Below are positions 22,608-33,879 of a DNA stretch of 64,000 nt, piece by piece. How positions within the stretch are numbered: position 1 is the first letter of the stretch; each line of letters starts with the position of its first letter. The notes beneath the pieces were generated by a model. That model ran no database searches and was not told the DNA's origin. It saw only the letters and a list, made by a program, of their open reading frames with translations. This DNA is from Prunus persica (Eukaryota > Streptophyta > Magnoliopsida > Rosales > Rosaceae): the NCBI RefSeq assembly GCF_000346465.2, contig NC_034013.1, positions 3,159,912-3,223,911 on the forward strand, in the 5' to 3' direction. Position numbers and translations under genes: made by a program.

Positions 22608-23515
22608 CACTACTACAAAAATCGAAATTGACGACAGGAATCCACTGTCGTTTAGAAGGTTTTGAAACCGTCGTAAAATCGACCACCATCTTTTGATACA
22701 TAAAACAACGACGGCAAATAACTGACGTCATTAAGACATACAACGTCATATCAAAAGACAAACCGATGTATAATTACTATAAAAACAGCAAAAAAGGAAA
22801 ATTTCGACAACCTTAGACAATGCTTTTAGGAAAATATCGATGTCTAAAGAGGATTACATATCAAGAATCTCATAAGTACCTCTGTAAAAAATGTTAACCA
22901 CGACTCCATTTTAAAACGTACTGTAGTTTATAGTGTCGACACTGACGTTGTTAAGATATACTACGTCAACTAAAAGAAAAAATCAACATCTAATATCTAA
23001 AAAAAGGAAACTTTGACAACCCTAGATGACGCTTCCATAACAGAACAGACATCTAAAGCATATTACATATCAAGATTTACGAAGTAACCGCTGGAAAATA
23101 TATTAACCACGACACAAGCGAAAAATGGTTGTTGCTTATAAAATCTTCCACGTCACATTCCAGGAATATACCGCCTTGTTAACAATGTTCCACCTCGCAA
23201 ATTTCAACCACTGATGTTCAAAATAATTATTAACGTCGTAATATGTTAAGAATGAAGTTATTACCAATATACGACAACAGAGTAATGCAAGAACCGACGT
23301 CTAATTGTATAAAAAAAATGAAGACTCGGAGAACCTTAGATGACGCTTTTTAGAAATCATTGACGTCTGATGCTGTTCACATGGCACAATTTTAACATAC
23401 ACAGTCATAACGTTCTGTAACCACAACCTTAATATTACGACACGATCGTTCAAAAATCTTTTCACGACGTGGAATGGTTGAAAACCGTTGTGGATACAAG
23501 TTTGAACAATGGCTA
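22608..23515 (+). mobile_element. CACTA transposon, left end only
   Basis: It begins CACTACTACAAAAATCG, the classic CACTA terminus. About 900 bp of subterminal repeats follow, dense in GACGTC, CGTCGT and ACGACG variants on both strands. No coding region and no inverse terminus are found before the LTR at 23516, so only one end remains, or the rest was displaced by the LTR element. Confidence 0.7.
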
Positions 23516-25426
23516 TGTTAGAAATATGCCCTTAAAGGCAACTAATTATGTAAGCGTTAGAGTTAAGGACATCTTTGATAAAAGACATATTATGTTATCA
23601 ATGGGCAAGAAATGTTGTTTTATACATTAAATCATCATATATTATCTTTCAATATGTAGAACAACCATAGTCCAAGGAATACACAAGTGGATATGAGATC
23701 TATATAATGAAATTGCATACATGGAGACTTCTCATCATCCCTAAATCCTGAATATGTTCCTGGTCATAGAAATATTGATTAGGCGTCAATATTTTGCAAA
23801 GACCAGTACACACAGTATTGTCTCTATATGTAGGGAATGTCAAGGTTTCAAGTCATTAAGTGTGGAGACACATCGATATGTGTGTAGGTGCTTGTAGAAG
23901 AATAAGTACACTGAACTCGATCCAATACTTGAGTTACAGCATGGAAGTCTTTACTCAGATGTCAAATTGGAACTCATAAATTGTAATGATGCAAACTAAT
24001 CCTTAAACCTGAGGCATCATATATGTTTTGTGGCTATGTTGATAATCTTTGAGAGCAATAAAGGGTCATGCTAAATTAGGCATAGCTTAAAGGTGCTCAT
24101 CATGATTCTTAATAGAGTCATGGAAGCAAATGAATGTACAACAAGGAATCTCTACTCTCAGTAAAGGAGAGAGAATACTCCAAGATATGATTGGTTAAAT
24201 CTCTGCGCAGAGTAGTGGATAAGACTTGAAAGAAGAAGTCTTCAAATCTTACCAGGATAATCATATAAAAGGAATGATTCACATTAGGATATTGACAATT
24301 GGATTCCATGATCTTATAATGTGAATAAGGAGTATTGACATAAGAGAATGATTCAATTGCACAGTCATTCCAATTTGAATAGGTTCTTTCACAATGTCTC
24401 ATTTAGCTCGGATAACCATGACTTGCTGCTAGGTGACAACCATGGTTTGTGAATGTCCTAAACGGTTTCAATTAACCTTTATTAATAGGAAAAATTAAAT
24501 TATGGAATTTAATTCATATATCATCTCTGAGGAGTTAAGTCAACCCACTACCTTACTAAAAGGAACTTACAAATCTGCACACCCAAAGAATGTGATTAGA
24601 GGTACAAATGAGGAGACACAAGTCAATGGTTGATAATCAAATGTCAAAGTCAACGGTCAAAAGACAACATGTTGACTGAAGCAATTGACCAAAGTCAAAT
24701 AGTTCGACTGGGTCAATTAAGTAAGACTAAAATTATAATTTAATAGTTGAATTATAATTAAAAGATTAATTATGAAATTAATATTGACATATAGAAATAT
24801 TGGATTGAGCTTTGAAATATGATTTAAAAGGACCGGGACAAAATAACCCTATTGAGCCCAAGGGATAAGTGGCATAAGATGACATGACCCATGGACCAAA
24901 TAGAGCCCCACATACCCACCAAATTGCCTGTTATGTTGTCCTATATAAGCTAAATGTTGGAGAAAACCTAGCTAAGGTTTTTGGTTTCCTACTTTGGTAG
25001 ATGAGTGATCATCTTTGTATCTCATCTTCCATAAACCAAAAATTGGTCCAATCAAGAAGTACACTAACATCCATACTTGTTGATTGCTTTCTCTGCATCT
25101 CTAGGAGCATTTGGTGTGGTGAGGAGGAAGACTCCAATCTTGGAGCCTTAAGGTGAATGAGTGAAAATCAAGAGAAACAAAATGTCATTCTAATAAAGGT
25201 GTTCATTCTTGATAAATCAAGAAAAGGTCATCAAGGGTAAAGATCTATTCCCTTTTTCCTTTTTTCTATTTGTGTTCAAAGAGACTATGCTAAGATACTT
25301 GGTGTAAAATGAAAAAGGTTTAGCTCAAGTAGTATAAACAAAATGAATTCACTTTTAGAATGTTTTTGTTGTATAGGTTGTGTGGCTAAAATTCATTTTC
25401 TAAGCATTACATGCATGTTTCCTTCA
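23516..25426 (+). mobile_element. 5' LTR of a long-LTR Ty1/copia element (Angela-like)
   Basis: TGTTAGAAATATGCCC at the start resembles Angela-clade LTRs, and the ~1.9 kb length fits that clade. A TATA-like CCTATATAAGC is near 24940. The end ..TTCCTTCA is followed by TGGTATCAACAGCCAAGG (25429 on), a variant of the Met-tRNA primer site. A 3' LTR copy is not seen in the window. Confidence 0.58.
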
Positions 25427-25920
25427 AGTGGTATCAACAGCCAAGGTTTAGTCTCCTTGAGCCTTTTATTTTGGTTATTGGTTTTAATATGGGCTTGTTT
25501 TCAAACTTATGTGATATATGTGTTAGATTTTCTTTTTCATGTCACTTATTCATAGGATATGGGATATAGGATGAATGAGTAGGAGTATGAAAAGAAAAAT
25601 CAAGAGATGACATCAATGGGGGTGGCGGCAAGGAGGGTTTTTTTGGGTCTAGTGTGTGTCCATGTGTGAAATATTTACATGTTTATGTTAGTCTTGAAAT
25701 TCTAAGCATGGATATGATTTTTGCATGAACTTAGAATTTTTGTGTGATTTATGAAGATCATAAAGATTTGAAAAAGCTTCTTGCAATGTTCTTCGTGTTC
25801 ATGATATGTTCATAGGAATTCTTGTCAAGCATGTTGTCACATTCCGGGATCGGCTCCACAGTAACACGATATTGTTCGCTTTGGGCCTCCTTTTATGCCC
25901 TCACAGTTTTGTTTCTAAAA

Positions 25921-26010
25921 ACTCACGAGCAACTTCCCAGTGGGTCACCCATCCTAGGATTGCTCTAGCCCCAACTCACTTAACTTCGCAGTTCCTATAA
26001 CTACGAAGCC
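25921..26010 (-). other. 5S rRNA-like promoter segment in Cassandra LTR (copy 1)
   Basis: On the minus strand it keeps the 5S box A-like GTTAAGTGAG and the box C-like GGGTGACCCACTGGGAAG. It is a promoter-bearing relic, not a 5S gene. Confidence 0.8.
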
Positions 26011-26266
26011 AGTGAGCTCCTAAAAGGCATCGTGCTAGATGAAGGTGGGCATGAATATATAAGACACATCACCCCCTCTTCGTTAGTCGATGTAGGATGT
26101 TACAATCCACCCCCCTTAGGGACCCGACGTCCTCGTTGGCACACTCGCACCACACGACAGAGTGGCTCTGATACCAAATTGTCACATCCCAGGATCGGCT
26201 CTGCCTTAACATGATATTGTCCCCTTTGGGCCCCCTCTTTCTGCCGTTACGGTTTTGTTTCTAGGA

Positions 26267-26356
26267 ACTCACGAGCAACTTCCCAGTGGGTCACCCATTC
26301 TAGAATTGCTCTAGCCCCAACTCGCTTAACTTCGAAGTTCCTATGACTCCGAAGCC
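26267..26356 (-). other. 5S rRNA-like promoter segment in Cassandra LTR (copy 2)
   Basis: On the minus strand GAAGTTAAGCGAGTTGGGGC and GGGTGACCCACTGGGAAG correspond to the 5S internal control region. This copy keeps AAGCG of box A, unlike copy 1. Confidence 0.82.
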
Positions 26357-26454
26357 AATGAGCTCCCAAAAGGCCTCGTGCTAGATGGAGGCAGACATGT
26401 ACATATAAGGCACATCACCCCCTCTCCGTTAGTCGATGTGGGTGGGATATTACA

Positions 26455-28300
26455 CATGCTTTTTGATCTTATTTGATATTTGACATTTGTATGTTGAATG
26501 TTAGTCAAAAATGACATCTTATGACATTTTCATATAGTATATAGTTTTTATCACCTAAAGTTTTAAAAAGAAACCAATGAAAATGAAGATGCTTTTTGGG
26601 TACAAAAGATGGTACCACCTTGTGGTCCCAAAATCACACCATCTTTTTCAAAATATCAACATACACACACACACACACACACACTCTTTCTCCTACTTGG
26701 CCGGCCCCACCCTAGGATCCCTTGGGGTCTTCATGCAATTTTTGTAAATTAGGGGCTGTTTATGCAATTGCTAAAAAATTAAAGTTTTGCCCAAAACTTT
26801 AATTAATTGCGGTTTTGCCCCATTTCACTAAATGACAAAGTGTTTTTCATCATTTTATGAAAATTGTTTATTTGTTTCAAATAAATGTTTCATTGAAATT
26901 AAGCCCATATTATCCAATAACAAATTTTAGAATTAGATTCTAAGTTAATTATCTAATGAGATTAATAATCAAAGAGATGATTATGGACTTATGAACACAA
27001 ATACATGACACAATGTGATTGCCCAATTATTCATTAGATGAATGGAATAGGTTTGATTTATTGGTTTGTAAATTAAATAGGGGCTTGCATGCCTCTCCTC
27101 TCTCTTAATCTCAAATGTAATTCCCTTAAAGTCCATTGGGCTTTAAGTTCTCTATCTCAAGTTCTCTATTCTCAAATAGTTATTGGGAAGAAGGAATAAT
27201 CAAGTCAAGATTACTTGTATTATTCATGGGTCCTACGCCCAATAACAACCATGAATGTTTTAAGTAGTTAAGACACGTAATAAAATCAACCTCCTTCCAA
27301 AGGCCTTAGATCCGACATCTTGGCTAGATGTTAAATCGAAATCAAATCCATAATCATCCATAAGCCTATAGATGACTATTTATCTAAACTTAAGGAAATG
27401 CAAAGGCTTTCCTTTAGTGGTAGTGCATATTCCCAAATCTCAAATAAAAGAGTCTTATGAAATTGATTTGATTTGCAAAACAAATAGTGGGAGTATCGTA
27501 CCACTACTAATATGATTATAGTTGTCCTAGGCCAAGTAGTTTAATTGGATTAAACATGTTTATTATGAAATCTTAAAACCATCAATTAACTACATTAAGA
27601 ATAAAAACAATAGACTTTTTGAAAGCCTAGTCGTGGCCTTCCACCATGGTGAATTCCGAATAGACTTGACCATTGTGAAGGCTTTGCCTCAGATATAGGG
27701 GGCTGACAGCAAGATGTTCTTACTTAGAAAGACTTCATTTATACATTGGATGTTGCAAGGATAGGCTCAAACATGGACTAACATTCTATTATGATGAGGT
27801 TCATGATTGTATCACTACACTTTGCAAGAATGGTGGGCTAATACTTAACTAGTACAATGGTGCCTCATGATAATATTTAGGGGTATACATTTGCTAGAGG
27901 CCAAATTATATGGGAACTCACATCATGATGTGAATGAGTAGAATGACTCTCTCTTTATTATTTGTGTTATCCCTAGATCTTATTATGGTGCAGTGATCAA
28001 AATAATAGGAAGCCTCGCATACCGGTAAGAGACATCTTACAGAAGTCTCTCGTATTCCATTTTTGAGGAATTATAGAATCGTTTAAAATAGTGGGAGAAG
28101 CCATAGAATTTAAAGAACCTAAATCTATGGCCTTAACCAAAACAATCTAATTTTATTTATGCTATGTTTGTGGATACTTCTATAGAATCCCATTCATAAC
28201 ACATTAAACAAAGCAAGCCTCAAATGAACCATATAATGTCAAAAGGGATTAGCTTCCATAAGGATGCTAAAAGGAAGAAGAGATGTAATGTGCATCTTTC
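26455..28300. other. Interior of the long-LTR copia relic, no clear gene
   Basis: AT-rich sequence with an (AC)n tract at 26661-26684 and no coding block I can support. It lies between the copia primer site and the protease fragment, so it is probably degenerate leader and gag sequence. Confidence 0.45.
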
Positions 28301-28311
28301 ATGCACAAGGA

Positions 28312-28690
28312 ACAAAACTTATTAAAAGACAATTTTGCCTTGAGTCAGTAATGGCAGTTGAAACTTCCACCTGGATAATGGATTCAGGAGCTAGCAGACA
28401 CGTTTGCAATACATTGCAAGGTCTAGCATATCATAGGAAGTTGTCAAAAGGGGAAATAATGTTACGGGTCGATAATGGTACCCAAATATCTGCAAAAGTA
28501 GTAGGCACTTTCCACGTTAAGCTGCCACATGGGGAGACACTTGAACTTAAAGAATGTCTTTATCTTCCAAGTTGCGTAAATAACCTAGTATATGTTTCAG
28601 CATTGCTGAATGAAGATTACACTGCCACATTCAATAGAATGGGATGCTCTTTACAATAAGGCAATCGAATCATATGTAAATATACTATGA
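28312..28690 (+). pseudogene. Ty1/copia protease fragment
   Basis: The frame contains TSTWIMDSGASRHVCN, the copia aspartic-protease active site, then ELKECLYLPSCVNNLVYVSA, the conserved second block. It ends in a stop after GCSLQ, and downstream text (GLYQIQIMKNGN) continues briefly. It differs from the protease at 22285, so a second copia family is present, probably that of the LTR at 23516. Confidence 0.8.
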
Positions 28691-28775
28691 TCGATGGTCT
28701 CTACCAAATTCAAATTATGAAAAATGGCAACTGCTTGATTAAGATGCCATGACCTAAAAGGCTCAGAGAAGAACT

Positions 28776-30101
28776 CAAGGTTGGTTGCCAAGGGTTTTCA
28801 TCAACAAGAGGGCGTTGATTACATTGAGACATTCAGTCCTGTTGTAAAAGCCACCACCATTTGCATGGTCCTGTCAATTGCTATCAGCCATGGTTGGGAA
28901 ACTCGTCAATTAGATGTAAGTAATGCATTTCTCTATTTCCATTTCAATGAAGAAGTGTACATGGTTCAACCACCAGGTTTCGTTGATGACACTAAACCTC
29001 ATCATATTTGCAAGCTTCATCGCTCTTTATATGGCTTGAAACAAGCTCCATGTGCTTGGTTTCAATACCTCAGTTCATGTCTTCCCAGCTTCAATTTGTT
29101 GGCTCAAAGGTGGATAGTTCATTATTCATTTTTAATGACAAGAGTATTATTATTTATGTTCTCACACTGGAAATAATGGTGCCGCCATTGACAATGTCAT
29201 CTCCACTCTAAGCTTGCAATTCGCTTTGAAGGACCTAGGCAAGTTGCATTACTTTTTGGGTATTGAGGTAATCCCACAATCTGGAGGTCTTCTTCTCTCT
29301 CAACGAAAATACATCTTGATATTCTCAAATGATCTGATTTGGCAGACATGAAGCCCACTCATACTCTTATGACCTCATTCACCAAGCTTAGTAAAATTGG
29401 TGGCGAACCACTTGCTAATCCACAACAATACCGACGCATTGCAGGTGCCCTTCAATATGTAACTTTAACCCGCCCGAAACTTGCCTTCTCTGTCAACAAG
29501 GTGTGTCAATTCATGCACAACCCCACCACTAAGCATTGGACAGCGGTTAAAAGAATCCTTCGATACCTCAAGCACACTTTTTCCCATGGTCTTTCCTAAG
29601 CAAATCTCCCTTTAATGGCATTCAAGCCTTTTGTGATGCAGATTGGGTTGGATTTCCATATGATCGTCGATCAACTGGTGGCTATGTAATTTATCTTGGT
29701 TGTAATCTAGTATCGTGGTCTGGCCAAAAGCAACTGACTGTACCGAGGCCTAATATCGCTCCATTGCCAATACTTCTAGTGAAATTACTTGGTTGGTTTC
29801 TTTGCTGAAAGAACTTGGACTTACTTTATCAACACCACCTATCCTGTGGTGTGACAACTTGGGAACAACTTACCTTTCCGCCAATCCAATTTTCCATGCT
29901 CGCACTAAATATGTCGAGATCGATTATCACTTTGTTTGTGATCAAGTCTCTGCAGGACGCCTTAATGTCAAATTCATCTCCATCAAGGATCAACTTGTTG
30001 ATATAACGACGAAGCCTTTGAGCTCTACCCGTTTCAAATTCATTCGAGACAAGTTGAGAGGGCGTATTAGCTGTAAATATCTTACAATTACTTTTGCATA
30101 A
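28776..30101 (+). pseudogene. Ty1/copia reverse transcriptase and RNase H, decayed
   Basis: Reverse transcriptase begins mid-domain at [20 protein letters not shown], then QLDVSNAFL and [12 protein letters not shown]. The YVDD active-site block region is frameshifted (near 29100-29160). Downstream come the connection segment ([19 protein letters not shown]) and RNase H pieces (CDADWVGFPYDRRSTGGY, LWCDNLGTTYLSANP, ARTKYVEIDYHFV, DITTKPLS). At least three frame breaks separate these. It may be the pol end of the gag-protease relic at 21309, split by the insertions between. Confidence 0.86.
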
Positions 30102-30434
30102 GTTGTAGAATCTCCATGATCTCAGCTGCTCCATATCCTAATATATTTCATAACCATCCCTTGATCACAACCCCACTTAATATGTAACATGTAACACCCC
30201 GACCCCAAATTTAACCCTTATTTAATTATTTAATTATTTAAGGGCATTTTGGTCATATTTTTAACCGGAGAGAGTTTGGGGCAGTGACTTGTATTTTTGG
30301 ATAGGTCGTACTGAGACGAGTTCATAGACACGTACTGGGCTCGAATCGGAGTTGTAACGAGAGAGATATGGTCAAAAGAAGCCCAGTGGCACAATCGTAA
30401 ATATTTCAAAATGAGATTTTTTTATAAAAACTCA

Positions 30435-30438
<4 letters not shown>

Positions 30439-30514
<76 letters not shown>
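30439..30514. repeat. (TC)n microsatellite in the solo LTR
   Basis: About 75 bp of uninterrupted TC repeats, followed by a shorter CT run to 30536. Peptide-like frames across it on both strands are artefacts. Confidence 0.97.
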
Positions 30515-30516
<2 letters not shown>

Positions 30517-31689
30517 GTCGGCTCTCTCTCTCTCTCCTCGTATCTCCGGCCACCGACCACGGCTGTGGATGGGGCCGGTACCAAAACGACCGGGACGACG
30601 TCCTCTTCTTTCCACGACCGTTCCCCGCCGGCGAGGCGGCCTGTGCTGGCCGGAAAATGCAGAAAACCGTCGGTTTTCAGTCGAAACTTTAAGCTCCTCG
30701 ATCTCCTTCGTTTCTCAACCAAATCGTTCGAGTAAGGTATGGTTTCTCAACTATTTTTCATGCTCTAACTGATGGTTGGCTGGGTTTTGATCGATTTTAC
30801 CTCTAGATCACTCGATTTTCGAATTGAAAATCGGCCGAACTTCGGCCGCCTTGATCGGCCATTTTCTGGCCACTTTTTGGGGTAGGTCCAAGAACAAAAG
30901 TGGATCCAAATAGGGTGTTATACTTAGGGTAGGAATTTGGAGCCGTGGTTTTAAGATTTTCTGGCGAAGCGTTATCGCTTTGGGCACCCACGCGCTGTCG
31001 GCGGGTGCGGCGGCGCGTGAGCACTGTAGAAAAAGTGGCACTGTGTCTCGATGAGATCCTTAGGTTGTCACGAGTGCGTAGGATTTCGCGGATCTCAATT
31101 CGGACATCGTTTGACTATCGAACGAACGATCGCATATTATGCGTTATCCGGGTTCGATAGGTTGGGACCGTTGGATGGTCCCAAATTTAATATATGTTAA
31201 TCTAGGTAATTCTAGGATCATGTAGGAATTCACGGATGGTGAATCGGAGCCCCGGATGTTCCGAATAATAATTTTTAAGTTTATATTTTATATTAACCGT
31301 CAGATTGTGCGATCGTGAGCAATCCGACCGTCCGATCTGAACCAAACTTGCAGGACAAGTGTCCTATACCTGGTAGAACCCATAGGGACTTTCGGATCGG
31401 AAATTGGAGGTCGTGGGTTCCGCAGGTCCGTTTGACCAGGGTTAGAGAAGTTTAACCCTTGGTTGACCGTGGGTCTCCCGGAGTAATCTCACCTTTCTAG
31501 GGGAGATTATCGGGTACTAGACTATTGTGGAGGGTTACACAATATTAGAATTAATATTTATATTTATAATTATAATATGTTTGTACAAGGGTACAAAAGA
31601 GTCTAGAATGTCAGTTTGGAGTGCTATACGCACTACCTTAGGTACCTCCCCGGATTTTGGTTTCACTACAAGTACCACCAAGTGAAAGT

Positions 31690-32255
31690 TAGGTCCCACG
31701 TGGCGTAGGTTATCCGGCGTGTGGACAGGCCCCATACGTGGCGTTGGTTGTACCGGCGTATGGGGAGAATTGTAATATGATGTTCAGGTCTCACGTGGCG
31801 TAGGTTATCCGGTGTTGAGACAGGCCCCATACGTGGCGCTGGTTGTACCGGAGTATGGGGAGATATTGTGATATTGTGTTGAGGTCGCACGTGGTGTAGG
31901 TTATCCGGCGTGTCGACAGACCCCATACGTGGCGTTGGTTGTACCGGCGTATGGGGAGATTTGTGATATGATGTTGAGGTCCCACGTGGCGTAGGTTATC
32001 CGGCGTTGGGACAGGCCTCATACGTGGCGTTGGTTGTACCGGCGTATGGGGAGATATGTGATATGATGTGCAGGTCTCGCGTGGCGTAGGCTATCCGGCG
32101 TTGAGACAGACCCCATACGTGGCGTTGATTGTACCGGCGTATGAGGAGATATTATAATAGTATGGCATGGTCGCACGTGGCGTAGGTTATCCGGCGTGTT
32201 GACAGGCCCCATACGTGGCGTTGGTTGTACCGGCGTATGGGGAGATTATATGAAA
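31690..32255. repeat. 95-bp minisatellite with internal hairpins
   Basis: Six units start with CACGTGG at 31697, 31792, 31888, 31983, 32078 and 32174, a 95-96 bp period. Each unit contains CCCCATACG...CGTATGGGG, a 9-bp perfect stem around an ~18-nt loop. Two related half-units, GTGGCGTAGGTTATCCGG and GTGGCGTTGGTTGTACCGG, suggest an older 48-bp repeat. Confidence 0.92.
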
Positions 32256-32684
32256 TACAGAGAAATGAAATAAGGTATCGCCCAAGTGTGGAATTGGGTT
32301 TTAGGGAAGAACTACGTGTGGCTTGATCCCTCAAGGAGGGTACGTAGGCAGCCTAAGGTTATTAGGTGCAGTCGCAGACTAAATATTAGTCATAGTTTGT
32401 ATTTGAATTGTTTGGTAGTTGGTTGAGAATTATTGGAAGGCTGAAGGCCATTTATGAGAATTTGCATAAAATTATATTGTGCATGCTGCCAGTTGTGAAT
32501 ATTAAATGCGTTTTTATGCAGGTTAAAATTTTGGGAAATGTCCAATTTATAGGGGAGACTCTGCCGAAATTTCGGCAGGAAGTCTCGGTCTTTAGTAAGT
32601 GGGCCTGACATCGGGATGATGTCGGGAATTCCAAAAGGTTCACCTCGGGTTTATGAAAAATTCGGAGCGGGTCCTTTCATAACA

Positions 32685-32860
32685 GCTCAACTTTTGAATA
32701 TTTGTAACTGTACAATCATGTATATAAATAGAGAAGAAAACCTCAATACAGTTGTGTGAGGAAACCTGAATCTTATAAGTAGCACTCAAATTTAAATTGT
32801 TTGTGATTTTTTGTCCTATGTATTTTCTCTTATGAGTAAAAGAGAAAAAAATTTGCACTC
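32685..32860 (+). mobile_element. Continuation of a copia LTR after the solo LTR
   Basis: TATATAAATAGAGAAG (32718 on) is a TATA-like promoter block followed by CCTCAATACAG. With the sequence before 30185 this looks like one LTR split by the solo LTR. The match to the LTR at 20740 is weak, so assignment to that element is tentative. Confidence 0.35.
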
Positions 32861-33040
32861 ATCACTCCAAGAAATGTGATAATTCCATAATCATTACCTT
32901 CTATTGAAGAATAATTCACCGTTACATGATTATGTCTGTACCTTAATTTTATGAAGAGAAAAAATGAATGAAATCTTAGAAACCAAGATAGACATCAAAT
33001 AATCACCTACAATTTTATGAAGGAAACAAAAAAGCAATAC

Positions 33041-33073
<33 letters not shown>

Positions 33074-33396
33074 TAAAAGGGGGCTTTTTGATAATTACAA
33101 AGAGAATACAAATGTCTTTACCAGAAAAAAAAAAAAAATTAGATAAAAGAGAATACAAATGTCAAAAGGAGGATAGCGAGTGTTTGAATTGTCTAAAACA
33201 CAAACGAGTGCGCAGAAGACTCTTCAAAATGGCCAGAAAACGAGATGTCTTGTAGCTTTAGTAAGCCAGGAGAGATGCAATGCAATCTTGCACTGCACAG
33301 TGTCCAGCTGACAAGCAATGAAGTCATGCACTTAAATTTGACTCAGCTTTTTTGAACTTGAGCCCCCTTCCTCCTTTGTAAAGCCAGGCCACCATC

Positions 33397-33435
<39 letters not shown>

Positions 33436-33482
33436 CCACTTCCCAACACTGCACACTTCACTCAAACAGTACACAAAACCTG

Positions 33483-33531
<49 letters not shown>

Positions 33532-33879
33532 AGTTTGTACTGTCATAACCCAGTGACCTCATCCTACAGATATGTAGCCAAGCAAACACCATCACAAAAC
33601 CCCAAAGTAACTAGCACTATTTTGTGCTGCCCCATCACCACAACCAACAATAACTTAGCTCCATTCGCATTCAACCTTAAACCCAAAAAAAAAAAAAAAA
33701 AAACTCAGAAAACCCAAAAACCCAGAAGCTTAAAAAAAAAACTAGCTCAGAGCCTGAGATTCTCTTTACACATGTATTCCATTCGATTCCATGAGTTGTT
33801 GGGTCGTCTTGAAGTTGAAGCTGAAGCTGAACTCTGTTAATAAATTATTTATTTAATTGGGTTGCGATTGGATTTGTGA
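32861..33879. other. Intergenic region and promoter/leader of the hydrolase gene
   Basis: It holds A-runs at 33041-33072 and 33125-33139 and CT microsatellites at 33402-33433 and 33487-33527. A TATA-like CATATAAG follows at 33525-33532, and an A-rich leader lies before the ATG at 33880. No other gene is visible. Confidence 0.55.

Larger units (their letters stand above)
25835..26454 (-). mobile_element. Cassandra-type TRIM, complete
   Basis: Two ~270-bp direct LTRs (25835-26104 and 26180-26454) flank a 75-bp interior. Read on the minus strand the LTRs run TGTAA(T/C)ATCC...TGTGACA. The interior has the primer site TTTGGTATCAGAGCC (26164-26177) and a polypurine tract AAGGGGGGTGGA next to the other LTR. 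There are no genes, as in all Cassandra elements. Flanking CATGT (25830-25834) and CATGC (26455-26459) form a 5-bp target copy with one change. Each LTR carries a 5S rRNA-like segment. Confidence 0.92.
30190..32679 (+). mobile_element. Solo LTR of the chromovirus-type gypsy family, TSD TAACA
   Basis: This 2,490-bp LTR runs from TGTAACACCCCGACCCC to GCGGGTCCTTTCA. TAACA flanks it at 30185-30189 and 32680-32684. It is the same family as the minus-strand solo LTR at 9381, sharing the leader and the (CT)n tract position. It has no interior. It carries a long CT run and a 95-bp minisatellite absent from the other copy. It interrupts probable copia 3' LTR sequence. Confidence 0.9.

Noticed and set aside
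30406..30722. Ser-Leu and Arg-Glu dipeptide-repeat ORFs
   Set aside because: They are translations of the (TC)n microsatellite in the solo LTR.
31535..32334. Several minus-strand ORFs with repeated TPDNLRHV-like text
   Set aside because: They are products of the 95-bp minisatellite; frame-hopping between units shows no selection for one frame.
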